Of a DNA stretch of 64,000 nt, positions 8,696 to 17,339 are shown in pieces. The notes under the pieces were generated by a model. It was not told the origin of the DNA and made no database searches. It saw nothing but the letters and a program-made list of their open reading frames with translations. The translations under genes were made by a program, and so were the position numbers. Positions within the stretch are counted from its first letter, which is position 1. Every line of letters starts with the position of its first letter. This DNA comes from Mesobacterium pallidum. Lineage in GTDB: Bacteria > Pseudomonadota > Alphaproteobacteria > Rhodobacterales > Rhodobacteraceae. The stretch spans positions 101,191 to 165,190 of the forward strand of contig NZ_JAIMID010000013.1 of the NCBI RefSeq assembly GCF_019966535.1, written 5' to 3'.

Positions 8696-9526
8696 TCAGC
8701 GAGCGTGGAAAACGTAGGACCGCATGGACACCGAGGCGAGGTCGATGTTGTCGGTCATGAAGGTCAAGTCATCGCGGTCGTCCGAGGCGCCCGCGATGGT
8801 GAGCGCGGGCAGGTAATGGTCGACCGAGGGGTGCGCCTGCGCCAGCAGCGTGCCCAGGCCCTTGCGGTCGGCCAGCGCCGCGAAATCGCGGTCGGTGAGC
8901 TTGTCGGCAAAGAGCCGGTCGAACTCGAGCGCCCAGTCGTGCGGCGTGGCTCCCGCGCCCCATTTCACGGCGCGCAGGTTGTGCACCACGTTGCCCGAGC
9001 CAAGGATCAGCACGCCTCGGTCCCTAAGCTGGGAAAGCGTGCGCCCGATCTCGAGCTGGTGGTCGAGCCCGCGGGACATGTCGATCGACACCTGGAACAC
9101 GGGCACATCCGCGCCGGGGTAGAGGAACTTCAGCACCGTCCAGGCGCCGTGGTCGAGGCCCCAGCTGTCGTCCTCGTCAGAATGGTGGCTGGCCAGCAGG
9201 GTGACCACGTCACGCGCCAGCTCGGGCGCGCCCGGTGCCGGGTATTGCTGGTCAAAGAGGGCCTGTGGGAAGCCGTAGAAATCGTGGATCGTCTTGGGCA
9301 TGGCCGAGACATCGACCAGCGTGGTGCCGCGGGTCATCCAGTGGGCCGAGACGACCAGGATGGCCTGGGGACGGGGCAGGGTGCGGCCCAGCTCGGTCCA
9401 GGCGCGGGCGTAATGGGTGTCTTCGATGGCGTTCATGGGCGAGCCGTGACCCAGGAACACCAGCGGCATCCGGCTCGAGGCCGATAGGCTGTCCCTGAGC
9501 GAGGCGAGGGTATGCGTGACAGACAT
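8696..9526 (-). CDS. LigB/DODA-type extradiol dioxygenase (YgiD-like)
   Basis: 276 residues. Conserved metal-site histidine segments of the class III extradiol family are visible: FLGHGSPMNAIED (His27), VVSAHWMTRG near residue 62, and HNLRAVKWG. The sequence LPRPQAILVVSAHW, ending in DDLTFMTDNIDLASVSMRSYVF, matches 4,5-DOPA extradiol dioxygenase-like proteins, which open catechol rings using a single non-haem metal. The physiological substrate of bacterial YgiD-type members is poorly known. GAAAGGAAA precedes the ATG. Its neighbours point to catechol/quinone handling rather than pigment synthesis. Confidence 0.9.
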   Translation of the reverse strand: MSVTHTLASLRDSLSASSRMPLVFLGHGSPMNAIEDTHYARAWTELGRTLPRPQAILVVSAHWMTRGTTLVDVSAMPKTIHDFYGFPQALFDQQYPAPGAPELARDVVTLLASHHSDEDDSWGLDHGAWTVLKFLYPGADVPVFQVSIDMSRGLDHQLEIGRTLSQLRDRGVLILGSGNVVHNLRAVKWGAGATPHDWALEFDRLFADKLTDRDFAALADRKGLGTLLAQAHPSVDHYLPALTIAGASDDRDDLTFMTDNIDLASVSMRSYVFHAR

Positions 9527-9591
9527 GGCGTTTCCTTTCAGGTCAGGCGGGTGGGGGCGGCGCGCCGGGGCTGGCCCGACGCGCCAGTGTT

Positions 9592-10629
9592 TCAGCGATA
9601 CGAGAACATGTACATCCCGACCATTTCGGCGTTCTTCGGCGTCGCATAGTCAAAGCCGTAGTAGTCGCCGTACGTCGGCCGCAGCGCGTCGGTTGCGTAT
9701 TCCCCGACGGCCTTGATCCAGGTCGACAGGTACGCGGTGTGGGCGTTCACCGCGGCCGGGTTCTCGACGGTCGAGCCGAAGGCGACGGTACCCAGCGCCT
9801 CGCCCACGGCGGCCTCGAGATCATCGAGGAACTGGCGGTAGAAGGCGACATCGGCGCGCGAACCCACATTGCCATGACCGCCCGACAGGTAGTCCCAGTC
9901 CAGCGCGTCGATCTGGTTCACCAGCTCGCGATAGCCGAAATAGCCATCGGCGCCGGCAAAGGACCAGAACGGCGGCTGGTCGGGATTGATGACGTCCGGC
10001 ACGTGCACCACGCCGGTGCCTTCCAGCACATAGGCCGCGTGGTCATGGGCATGGGTCTCGGCGGTGAAGGGCGCGACGGTGACGGTCAGCCCTTCGAAGT
10101 CGAAGGCATTCCTGTCGGCCGGGATCACCTCGGTCGGGCGCGGCAGGGCCGAGCCGAGCTCTTCCATCAGCGCGGCAGTCCGGGCGGTGGCGAGGATGCG
10201 CAGCTCGGGGAAGGCGGCGATCAGCCTGGGCGCGTCGGCGATGTGGTCGGCGTGATCGTGGCTGTAGAGGATCGCGGTGATCGGCAGGTCGGTGACCTGG
10301 GCCACGGCGGCAAGGACCGCCTCGCCCTGGCCTTCCAGCGCGTCGAACAGCAGCACGCCTTCGTCACCGACGTAGAACACGGTGCCGTAGAAGCCGGCCT
10401 GGAAGAAATAGACCCGGTCGGTCAGCTTTTGCAGGATGTAGGGCTGGGTGACGTTCTTGGTGTAGAGGTTCTCGATCTTCTGGCCGGGCTCGAGCGCGGT
10501 GGCGGCGCTTTCGGGCACGTAGGTGGCGCCGACGGTCGAGGGCGATTCGGTGATGTCCTGCGCTTTGGTCGGGCCCGACAGGGCGATGCCAAGGGCGATG
10601 GCAGAGGTAAGGGTGATGATGCGGAACAT
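9592..10629 (-). CDS. Secreted metallo-beta-lactamase-fold hydrolase
   Basis: 345 residues with a Sec signal peptide (MFRIITLTSAIALGIALSGPTKAQ), so periplasmic. The zinc motif HDHADH lies at residues 124-129 (ILYSHDHADHIADA), with a later metal-binding SGGHGNVG and FTAETHAHDH, so the dinuclear site looks complete. The family covers lactonases, sulfatases and quinohaemoprotein-associated hydrolases; this one is not a known antibiotic-resistance lineage that I can recognise. It sits between DoxX and the dioxygenase in the same minus-strand run, with 65 bp to the dioxygenase start. The substrate is unknown; a lactone or ester made from oxidised aromatics is an inference from context only. Confidence 0.85.
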   Translation of the reverse strand: MFRIITLTSAIALGIALSGPTKAQDITESPSTVGATYVPESAATALEPGQKIENLYTKNVTQPYILQKLTDRVYFFQAGFYGTVFYVGDEGVLLFDALEGQGEAVLAAVAQVTDLPITAILYSHDHADHIADAPRLIAAFPELRILATARTAALMEELGSALPRPTEVIPADRNAFDFEGLTVTVAPFTAETHAHDHAAYVLEGTGVVHVPDVINPDQPPFWSFAGADGYFGYRELVNQIDALDWDYLSGGHGNVGSRADVAFYRQFLDDLEAAVGEALGTVAFGSTVENPAAVNAHTAYLSTWIKAVGEYATDALRPTYGDYYGFDYATPKNAEMVGMYMFSYR

Positions 10630-10666
10630 TGGGGGGTCTCCGGGTGTGGTGACTTGGAGGGAGGTC

Positions 10667-10680
10667 CGGGGCCGGCCCCG
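10667..10680. repeat. 14-bp perfect GC palindrome in the DoxX-MBL gap
   Basis: CGGGGCCGGCCCCG is its own reverse complement and lies in the 84-bp gap between the DoxX and hydrolase genes. It is followed by a further GGGG...CCGGCC run, so the transcript can fold here. It could lower read-through or protect a processed end; it is not a classical terminator. Confidence 0.4.
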
Positions 10681-10713
10681 TCGTGGGGACCGGCCGGTGT
10701 CAGATGCGCGGGG

Positions 10714-11142
10714 TCAGGCGAACTGGCCCAACGTCTTTTGCAGCGCGGGGATGCGCAGGGCGTAGGCGCCGGCGCCCAGCAGGGCGATGGCGACCTGCGC
10801 GATGGCCCAGAACAGCGGGTATTCCCACCCGCCGTCCTCGCCCGAGAAGGACCAGCCGTTGCCGGCATGGGCCCAGGTGGCGCCCAACAGCACCGCGATC
10901 AGCGGAAGCGAGACCAGGCGCACGGCCACGCCGGCGATCAGCAGCAGGCCGCCGCCGATCTCGGCCAGGATGGTCAGGTAGGCGGCGATGGCCGGCAGGC
11001 CCATGGAATCGAAGAAGGCGACTGTGCCGGGGATGGTGAAGACGCTGATCTTCATCCAGCCGTGGGCGACGAAGAGCACGCCGCTGGCGACGCGCAGGAG
11101 GGTGGCGGCGGTATCGGCCTGGGTGGGGGTCTGGGTGGTCAT
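10714..11142 (-). CDS. DoxX-family membrane protein
   Basis: 142 residues from the ATG at 11142, chosen because AAGGAG lies 9 bases upstream; longer frames run back into the LysR promoter region. Four membrane spans are visible: ATLLRVASGVLFVAHGWMK, IAAYLTILAEIGGGLLLIAG, VSLPLIAVLLGATWAHAG and PLFWAIAQVAIALLGAGAY. The G-W-x-K near the first span is typical of DoxX proteins, which are linked to quinone or thiosulfate redox chemistry and to oxidative-stress complexes. It is the first gene of the minus-strand run and is divergent from the LysR regulator at 11277, which probably controls it. Confidence 0.88.
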   Translation of the reverse strand: MTTQTPTQADTAATLLRVASGVLFVAHGWMKISVFTIPGTVAFFDSMGLPAIAAYLTILAEIGGGLLLIAGVAVRLVSLPLIAVLLGATWAHAGNGWSFSGEDGGWEYPLFWAIAQVAIALLGAGAYALRIPALQKTLGQFA

Positions 11143-11276
11143 GGGATCAACTCTCCTTGGCGGTGGCCATCGTGGTTTGGCCGGTTGCATTGGCGGGAAA
11201 TTAGCCCTTGCTGTTTCCGTATGAAATGGCGACATCGGTAAATGACTTTCTTCGAAATGTTCTGAATGGGGATGCC

Positions 11277-12173
11277 ATGGACATCGTCGATGAACTCAAG
11301 GCCTTCGTGGCCACGGCCAAGACGGGCTCCTTCACCGGGGCGGCGGACCAGCTGGGCATGTCGAACCGGCTGACCTCGAAATACGTGGCCGAACTTGAGG
11401 GGCGGCTGGGCGTGCGCCTGTTCCAGCGCACCACGCGGCGGGTCGGGCTGACCCCGGCGGGCGAGGACCTGCTGGCCCGGGCGCCTGCGCTGCTGGACGA
11501 GCTTGACGACCTGCTGGCCGAGGTGTCCGAGGGCTCGCGCGGCTTCATGGGGGTGATCCGCATTTCGGCGCCGGTGACCTTTGGCGAGATCTACGTCGCG
11601 CCGATGCTTGCACGGTTCGGGGCGCAGAACCCCGGCCTGACCTTCGATTTGCGCCTGCATGATGGCTATGCGGACCTCGCCAGCGACGGGATCGACGTCG
11701 CCTTTCGGATCGGGCAGTCGGACATGCTGTCGCTCAAGGCGCGCAAGCTGGGCGAGATGCGCTCGGTCGCGGTGGCGAGCCCGGCCTATGTCGCGGCCCA
11801 TGGCGCGCCCGAGACGCCCGAGGCGCTGGCGGATCATCCCTGCATCCTTGACACCAACCGCCGCGCGCCGCGGCGCTGGTCGTTCCGGCAGGGCGATCTG
11901 GACCGGGTGGTCGAGGTGCAGGGCCGGTTCCAGGTGAACTCGGCCCGCGCGGCGGCGGCGCTGGCGCGGGCGGGCATGGGGATCGCCTACGGACCCCGCT
12001 TCGCGCTGGGCGCGGCGCTGGCGGCGGGCGATCTGGTGCCGGTGCTCGAAGGGTTCACGGGGGCGACGGCGCCGGTCAGCGCGGTCTACCTCGAGGGGCG
12101 GACGCTGCCGCGCAAGGTGCGGGCGCTGATCGACTTTGCTGTCGAGGACATGAAGGCGTCCGACGTGCTGTGA
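11277..12173 (+). CDS. LysR-family transcriptional regulator
   Basis: 298 residues from the ATG at 11277 (MDIVDELKAFVATAKTGSF), which gives the standard LysR start just before the first helix; upstream frames add a non-homologous tail. The winged helix-turn-helix at residues 16-40 (GSFTGAADQLGMSNRLTSKY) is followed by a LysR substrate domain of the DmlR/AaeR-like group. It is divergent from the DoxX-MBL-dioxygenase-GHR run with a 134-bp shared promoter region, so it is the likely regulator of that run. The effector is unknown; an aromatic or quinone is suggested by the targets. Confidence 0.9.
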   Translation: MDIVDELKAFVATAKTGSFTGAADQLGMSNRLTSKYVAELEGRLGVRLFQRTTRRVGLTPAGEDLLARAPALLDELDDLLAEVSEGSRGFMGVIRISAPVTFGEIYVAPMLARFGAQNPGLTFDLRLHDGYADLASDGIDVAFRIGQSDMLSLKARKLGEMRSVAVASPAYVAAHGAPETPEALADHPCILDTNRRAPRRWSFRQGDLDRVVEVQGRFQVNSARAAAALARAGMGIAYGPRFALGAALAAGDLVPVLEGFTGATAPVSAVYLEGRTLPRKVRALIDFAVEDMKASDVL

Positions 12174-12194
12174 CGCCGGACGCCATCGGAGTGC

Positions 12195-13052
12195 TCAGCC
12201 CAGGATGGCCGTCAGCGTGTCGCGCATCGGCGTGGTCGGACGGCCGATGAGCGTGCTCAGGTCGCGGCTCTCGGTCGCCAGCGCGCCCGAAGCGGCCTTG
12301 GCGTCGCTGTCGGCAAGGATGCCGGCAAACCCCTCGGGCAGGCCCGCACCGACCAGCGCCTCGGCATAGGCGGCCTCGGGCAGGTCGACATAGGCGACCT
12401 CCTTGCCGGACACCTCGCTCAGCAGCGCGGCGTATTGCGTGAGGGTAAAGGTGCTGTCACCGCCCAGTTCATAGACCTTGCCCTCGTGGCCGGCCCCGGC
12501 CAGCACGGCGGCGGCGGCCTCGGCGTAGTCCTGCCGCGAGGCGGTGTTGAAGCGGCCCTCACCGGCGGCGCCGAAATGCTGGCCCATCGAGACCGATTGC
12601 GGCGCGGTGCCGGCGATGTTCTCGGAATACCAGCCGTTGCGCAGCAGGGTGTAGGGGATGCCCTTTCCCTTCAGCGCCGCCTCGGTGGCCAGGTGTTCCT
12701 CGGCCAAGGCCATGCCGCCGGTCTCGGCGTTCAGGATCGAGGTATAGGCGACAAAGCCGACGCCCGCGGCCTTGGCCGTATTCAGCACGTTTGCGTGCTG
12801 GGTGGCGCGCTTGCCGACCTCGGAGGAGGAGATGAGCAGCAGCCGGTCTACGCCTTCGAAGGCGGCTTCCAGCGCGGCGGTGTCTTCGTAATCGCCGCGG
12901 CGCGTGGCGATGCCCTTGGCGGCATAGGCCTCGGCGGCGCTGTCCGAGCGCACGAGGGCGATGATGTCGGCAGCGGGCACGAGGGTCGCGAGGTGGTCGA
13001 CGACACGCTGGCCCAGCTGGCCCGATGCGCCGGTCACGAGATGGGTGGTCAT
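12195..13052 (-). CDS. NmrA/QorB-like NAD(P)H-binding quinone oxidoreductase
   Basis: 285 residues. The N-terminal Rossmann motif is VTGASGQLGQRVVDHL (residues 5-20), then DIIALVRSD and YTSILNAE, typical of the atypical SDR/NmrA group and specifically the QorB (YtfG) type, an NADPH-dependent quinone reductase. It is divergent from an HxlR regulator; E. coli has the same pairing (ytfG/ytfH), which supports the assignment. Likely role: two-electron reduction of quinones or related electrophiles, with a redox-sensing regulator. A simple NAD(P)-binding sensor role cannot be excluded. Confidence 0.87.
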   Translation of the reverse strand: MTTHLVTGASGQLGQRVVDHLATLVPAADIIALVRSDSAAEAYAAKGIATRRGDYEDTAALEAAFEGVDRLLLISSSEVGKRATQHANVLNTAKAAGVGFVAYTSILNAETGGMALAEEHLATEAALKGKGIPYTLLRNGWYSENIAGTAPQSVSMGQHFGAAGEGRFNTASRQDYAEAAAAVLAGAGHEGKVYELGGDSTFTLTQYAALLSEVSGKEVAYVDLPEAAYAEALVGAGLPEGFAGILADSDAKAASGALATESRDLSTLIGRPTTPMRDTLTAILG

Positions 13053-13064
13053 GGTCTTTCCTTT

Positions 13065-13100
13065 CAGGTCTCGAATCGTGTACAGGTCTCATTTAGAGAC
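13065..13100. promoter_or_regulatory. Candidate HxlR operator: GTCTC repeats
   Basis: The divergent gap contains CAGGTCTC twice (13065-13072 and 13083-13090, 18 bp apart), and the second copy forms the inverted repeat GTCTC-N5-GAGAC at 13086-13100. Three half-sites in 36 bp between the NmrA and HxlR starts fit an autoregulated HxlR dimer site. Confidence 0.55.
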
Positions 13101-13162
13101 TTATGGCTTGCCTCGGAAGGAGGCAGGTTTTCGGCACAAGGTTACGAAAAGGGGACCGCGTC

Positions 13163-13570
13163 ATGGATGGAAGCATGGGGGGCGCCAAGGCCAGCCGGAT
13201 GGAGGCCTGGCGCGCGCAAGGGTTCGAGCCGAACAATTGCCCGGTGCGGCAGGTGCTCGACCATGTTTCGGCCAAGTGGCCGGTGCTGGTGCTGATGGAG
13301 CTGGGCGAAGAGCCGCGCCGCTTCAACGAGTTGTTGCGGGCGTTGCCGGATATCTCGAAGCGGATGCTCACGCAGTCGCTGCGCAACCTCGAACGCGACG
13401 GGCTGGTGCGGCGCGAGGTGTTCGACACCAAGCCGCCCAGCGTGCGCTACAGCCTGACCGCGCTGGGCGAGGGGTTCCTGCCGCACCTGCTGGCGCTGGT
13501 GGACTGGGCCGATGCGGGGATGCCGCAGATCCTGGCGGCGCGGGCGGCGTTCGACGCGGCCTCGGCCTGA
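13163..13570 (+). CDS. HxlR-family transcriptional regulator
   Basis: 135 residues from the ATG at 13163; GGGG lies 9 bases upstream. The HxlR core is clear: NCPVRQVLDHVSAKWPVLVL (Cys near residue 24, the redox-reactive position in this family), RRFNELLRALPDISKRMLTQ and the wing RDGLVRREVFDTKPPSVRYSL. HxlR proteins sense electrophiles or aldehydes, often through that N-terminal cysteine, and control adjacent reductases. It is divergent from the QorB-like gene, and its end meets the convergent SMP-30 gene within 3 bp. Confidence 0.93.
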   Translation: MDGSMGGAKASRMEAWRAQGFEPNNCPVRQVLDHVSAKWPVLVLMELGEEPRRFNELLRALPDISKRMLTQSLRNLERDGLVRREVFDTKPPSVRYSLTALGEGFLPHLLALVDWADAGMPQILAARAAFDAASA

Positions 13571-13573
13571 CGC

Positions 13574-14398
13574 TCAGACGGGCGGACTGGCCCAGAGGTG
13601 CAGCCGCCCGAGCCCCTGCGCGTCGTGCTTTGACGTCAGCACCATGCCGCCGGGGCTCAGCGCCGGTTTTGTCGGCGCGGCGACCGGCACGTCGTAGGTG
13701 GCCATGAGCCTGCCGTCGGGGGCGTAGCGGTAGATCTGCGCGCCGCCCACGCCGGCGATCCAGTAGGCGCCGCCCGGATCGACCAATGCACCGTCTGGGC
13801 GCCCCTTGAGGTCGTGAAACGCGGCGAAGGTCGCGCGGTTGCCAGGCTTGCCTTCGGGCCCCACCGAACATGTCCAGACCGTCTGCACCTCGGGGTGCGA
13901 ATCCGACAGGTAAAGCCGCTGGCGGGTGTCGTCCCAGGCCAGCCCGTTGATAATGCGGAACCCGTCCAGCACCGGGCGCAGCTGGCCGCCCGCCTCGTAG
14001 AGATAAAGCACGCCATCGTCGCGCCGCGCCTCGCGGTCCATCGTCCCGGCCCAGAGCCGCCCCTGCGCGTCAAGGCAGGCATCGTTGAACCGCTGGCCCT
14101 TTGCGGCCAGCTCCGCGATCCGCGCGAAGCCCGCGTCGGGGGCAAAGCGGAAAAGACCGCTTTCCATGCCCAGCACCACGTCATCGCCGAGGATCTGCAC
14201 GAATCCCGGCGTCTCGGACGTCTGCCATGCGTCGGTCGATCCGTCCATGCGGGTGCGCAAAAGCTGCCGCCCGTCGATGTCGACCCACCAGACGGCCCCG
14301 TCCCGCGCCGACCAGACCGGGCTTTCGCCCAGCTTCGCTCCCTTATCCGACAGCGGCCGGAACATGGCCGCCTCAGCCGTCAACCCTTTGTCCTGCAT
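13574..14398 (-). CDS. SMP-30/gluconolaconase-family lactonase
   Basis: 274 residues, a six-bladed propeller of the SMP-30/LRE family. The metal-site Glu is in GAKLGESPVW near residue 23, and there are later signatures DIDGRQLLRT, FNDACLDAQGRLWAGTMD and IINGLAWDDTRQRLYLSDS. Family knowledge: these enzymes hydrolyse sugar lactones such as gluconolactone, arabinolactone or galactonolactone. The gene is divergent from the TRAP operon beginning at 14547, sharing a 148-bp promoter region, so it probably works on a sugar-acid lactone related to the TRAP ligand. The exact sugar is unknown. Confidence 0.88.
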   Translation of the reverse strand: MQDKGLTAEAAMFRPLSDKGAKLGESPVWSARDGAVWWVDIDGRQLLRTRMDGSTDAWQTSETPGFVQILGDDVVLGMESGLFRFAPDAGFARIAELAAKGQRFNDACLDAQGRLWAGTMDREARRDDGVLYLYEAGGQLRPVLDGFRIINGLAWDDTRQRLYLSDSHPEVQTVWTCSVGPEGKPGNRATFAAFHDLKGRPDGALVDPGGAYWIAGVGGAQIYRYAPDGRLMATYDVPVAAPTKPALSPGGMVLTSKHDAQGLGRLHLWASPPV

Positions 14399-14473
14399 GC
14401 GCTTTCCCCTCTCGGTCCTACCGATCCTTCCGCGCCCTGACGCCAGCCGTCAAGCCCGCAGGGCGCAAGGCAA

Positions 14474-14503
14474 TTGACAGGACTGTGTAGATAAGAATAT
14501 TAA
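14474..14503 (+). promoter_or_regulatory. Sigma70-type promoter for the TRAP operon
   Basis: TTGACA at 14474-14479 and TATTAA at 14498-14503 with an 18-bp spacer, in a short AT-rich island that also contains the perfect palindrome ATATTAATAT (14497-14506) over the -10. The palindrome may be an operator, possibly for the GntR protein encoded at the end of the operon. Confidence 0.5.
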
Positions 14504-14546
14504 TATATTACTTTGGAGGAACATCCAAGACAGGGAGGAATTCACC

Positions 14547-15527
14547 ATGACTTTCGCAAGAAAGGGGCGGCTGCTGTCCGCCGCTTTGGCCACGTGCCTG
14601 GCCCTCGCGGCCGGGGCGCAGGCGGAAACCACGCTGCGCATCGGCACCGTGCTGGCACCGAACGATCCGATGGGTCAGGGGCTCGACAAGTTCGCGGCCG
14701 AGGTGGCCGAGGCCACGGGCGGGGAGGTCGTGGTCGAGATCTTCCACAACAGCCAGTTGGGCGACACGACCGAAATGCTGGACCAGGCCCGCGCCGGGGC
14801 CAATGTGGGCACGGTGACGGATGTGGCGCGGCTGTCGTCCTTTGTCCCGTCGCTGGCGATCATGTCGGCGCCGTTCCTCTTTGACACCTACGAGCAGGCG
14901 GACAAATTCGCCCTCTCCGACGAATACCTGGCCTGGGGCGACGAGCTGGCCGAAAAGGCCGGCCTCGTGATGCTGGCGTCGAACTGGTACCAGGGCGCGC
15001 GCCATGCGCTGACGCAGAAACCGATCTCGGGCCCCGCCGACCTTGCGGGCGTGCGCATGCGCACCATCGGCGCCCCGGTCTGGATCGAGACGATCCGCGC
15101 CATGGGGGCCGAACCCACGCCCATCGCCTGGGGAGAGGTCTATTCCGCGCTGCAACTCGGCTCGATCGACGCGGCCGAGGCGCAGCCGACCGCGATCTGG
15201 GGCGCCAAGCTGTACGAGGTGATCGAGAACGTGACCAAGACCGGCCATATCCAGCTGGTCACCGCGCTGGTCATCTCGGCCGACAGCTGGGACGAGCTCT
15301 CGGACGAGAACAAGGCCATCGTCCGCAACCTGGCGGTCGAGAACGGCCGCTATGCCTCGGGCCTCACGATCGAGCAGGGCGAAGAAGCGCTGGCCAAGGT
15401 CGCCGAGGCAGGCGTCACCGTCAGCGAGGTCGACCTCGCCCCGTTCAAGGAGGCGGTTGCCAAGGTCTACACGATGCTGGACCTTGAGACAGAAGCCGAG
15501 ATCGTCCGCGCCGTGCTGGCCGAGTGA
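14547..15527 (+). CDS. TRAP transporter periplasmic binding protein, DctP family
   Basis: 326 residues with a signal peptide ending near AAGAQAE. The mature part begins TTLRIGTVLAPNDPMGQGLDK and contains FADEYLAWGDELAEKAG-type segments and the DctP core VRMRTIGAPVWIETIRAMGAEPTPIAWGEVY (read in parts), whose arginine normally pairs with the ligand carboxylate. GGGAGGAA lies 7 bases before the ATG. It is followed by the small and large membrane subunits, a complete tripartite system. The divergent SMP-30 lactonase and the terminal GntR regulator make a sugar acid the most likely ligand; this is an inference. Confidence 0.92.
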   Translation: MTFARKGRLLSAALATCLALAAGAQAETTLRIGTVLAPNDPMGQGLDKFAAEVAEATGGEVVVEIFHNSQLGDTTEMLDQARAGANVGTVTDVARLSSFVPSLAIMSAPFLFDTYEQADKFALSDEYLAWGDELAEKAGLVMLASNWYQGARHALTQKPISGPADLAGVRMRTIGAPVWIETIRAMGAEPTPIAWGEVYSALQLGSIDAAEAQPTAIWGAKLYEVIENVTKTGHIQLVTALVISADSWDELSDENKAIVRNLAVENGRYASGLTIEQGEEALAKVAEAGVTVSEVDLAPFKEAVAKVYTMLDLETEAEIVRAVLAE

Positions 15528-15552
15528 TCCCGGGCGGGGGGAGGACGCAGCC

Positions 15553-16026
15553 ATGTATCGCAAAGCCGGGGCCCTGTTTCGTCGCGTGGAAACAGGCTGC
15601 GCCATCCTCCTGCTCATCGCCATCGTGGTCCTGGTGGCCGTCGCATCCATCACCCGCGCGATGGGCGCGCCGATCATCTGGTCGGTCGAAATCGCCCAGC
15701 TGTGCTTTGTCTGGCTCTGCATGCTCTCGGCCGACCTCGCGCTGCAGGGCAACCGGCACTTCGGCCTGACCGCGCTGCCCGATGCCCTCGACCCCCGGCA
15801 CCGCCGCTGGCTGGAGCTGGCGAACCGCGCCGTGCTGGTCGTGCTGCTGGCGTTCCTGCTGACCTACGCCTGGCGCAACGCGGTGCTGATGCACCCGCGC
15901 CTGATCGGGGCGACCCAGATGCACGGGTCGCTTATCCACGCGTCGATGGTGGCCGGGCTCTGCCTGCTGCTGCGCACGATGATCGTTCAATCCGTCGCGC
16001 TGTGGCGTGACGCCCCGACCGGCTGA
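15553..16026 (+). CDS. TRAP transporter small membrane subunit, DctQ family
   Basis: 157 residues with four spans: CAILLLIAIVVLVAVASI, IIWSVEIAQLCFVWLCML, LANRAVLVVLLAFLLTYAW and SMVAGLCLLLRTMIV. The motif WSVEIAQLCFVW followed by GNRHFG is the DctQ signature. The start at 15553 (MYRKAGALFRR) follows GGAGG with normal spacing; an in-frame upstream extension is arginine-rich and lies inside dctP. It is 25 bp after the binding-protein stop and 9 bp before the large subunit. Confidence 0.9.
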   Translation: MYRKAGALFRRVETGCAILLLIAIVVLVAVASITRAMGAPIIWSVEIAQLCFVWLCMLSADLALQGNRHFGLTALPDALDPRHRRWLELANRAVLVVLLAFLLTYAWRNAVLMHPRLIGATQMHGSLIHASMVAGLCLLLRTMIVQSVALWRDAPTG

Positions 16027-16035
16027 CTGACCTCA

Positions 16036-17316
16036 ATGCTCCTGCTCATCGTCGCGCTTTTTGCCCTGTTCCTCGTGCTGGGACAGCCCGTGGCCTTTGC
16101 CCTGATGCTGGCCGCGATCCCGGTCTTTGTCCTCAGCGGGACCATGCCGCCGACCGTGGCGATCCAGAAGATGGTCTCGGCCACGCAGAGCTTTCCGCTG
16201 CTGGCGGTGCCCTTCTTCATCCTCGCCGGCAACCTGATGAACGTCACCGGCGTGACCGAGCGGCTGGTGACCTTCTCGCGCCTCCTGACCGGGCGGCTGG
16301 CGGGCGGGCTGGCGCAGGTGTCCATCCTGCTGTCGTTCATGATGGGCGGCATCTCGGGCTCGGCGGTGGCCGATGCCTCGATGGAAAGCCGCCTGCTGGG
16401 GCCGTCGATGATCGACGAAGGCTTCGGCCCGCCGATGACCGCCGCCATCCTTGCCTTCGGCTCGATCATCACCGCGACGATCCCGCCGTCGATCGGGCTG
16501 ATCCTTTTCGGCTTCATCAACGAGGTCTCGATCGGGCGGCTGTTCCTCGCCGGCGTCATCCCGGGCATCCTGCTGACGGTGATGCTGATGGGCACGACCT
16601 GGCTGATCGCGCGCCGGTCGGGCCATGTGCCGATGCTGGATGTGCGGCCGGAACGCGGCGCGCTCTGGGCCAGCTTCAAGGACAGCGTCTGGGCGCTGAT
16701 GTTCCCTGTGGTGCTGATCGTCGGCTTCCGCTTCGGCATCTTCACCGCGACCGAGGCGGGAGCCTTCCTTGTCTTCTACGCGCTGTTGATCGGGGTCCTC
16801 GTCTACCGCGAGCTGACCGTCGCCAAGCTTATCGAGGCGATGACGGAATCGCTCAATGACCTCGGGATGATCATGCTGCTGATCATGATGGCCGGGGTGC
16901 TGGGCTATGCCATCACGCTGGAGCGCGCGCCGCAGCAGATCACCGCCTTCGTCACCACGCTGACGGAAAACCGATGGGCGATCCTGATGCTGATCGTCGC
17001 CGTGCTGGTGGTGTCGGGCATGTTCCTCGAAGGGGCGGCCAACATCCTGCTGGTCACGCCCATCGTCATGCCGGTGCTCACGAATGCGGGCTTCGATCCG
17101 ATCCACATGGGCATCCTGATCGTGCTGCTGATCAATCTCGGCGGCCTGACTCCGCCCGTGGGCGTCATCATGTTCACCGTCTGCGGCATCCTGAACGTCA
17201 AGACCGGCGCCTATACCCGCGCCGCGCTGCCGTTTTTCGTCGCCTTGGCGGTGTTTTTCATCCTGCTCGCCCTTGTCCCCGCCCTGTCGACCGCGCTACC
17301 GCGCGCCGTCATGTGA
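16036..17316 (+). CDS. TRAP transporter large membrane subunit, DctM family
   Basis: 426 residues and about 12 spans, the standard size. Diagnostic sequences include PFFILAGNLMN, MMGGISGSAVADAS, ITATIPPSIGLILFGF and GGLTPPVGVIMFTVCG. It provides the sodium-dependent transport path with the DctQ subunit. The last codons ATG TGA overlap a possible GTG start of the GntR gene, so regulator and transporter may be coupled. Confidence 0.93.
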   Translation: MLLLIVALFALFLVLGQPVAFALMLAAIPVFVLSGTMPPTVAIQKMVSATQSFPLLAVPFFILAGNLMNVTGVTERLVTFSRLLTGRLAGGLAQVSILLSFMMGGISGSAVADASMESRLLGPSMIDEGFGPPMTAAILAFGSIITATIPPSIGLILFGFINEVSIGRLFLAGVIPGILLTVMLMGTTWLIARRSGHVPMLDVRPERGALWASFKDSVWALMFPVVLIVGFRFGIFTATEAGAFLVFYALLIGVLVYRELTVAKLIEAMTESLNDLGMIMLLIMMAGVLGYAITLERAPQQITAFVTTLTENRWAILMLIVAVLVVSGMFLEGAANILLVTPIVMPVLTNAGFDPIHMGILIVLLINLGGLTPPVGVIMFTVCGILNVKTGAYTRAALPFFVALAVFFILLALVPALSTALPRAVM

Positions 17317-17339
17317 CCTGCCCGAGGACCCCCGCGCCC

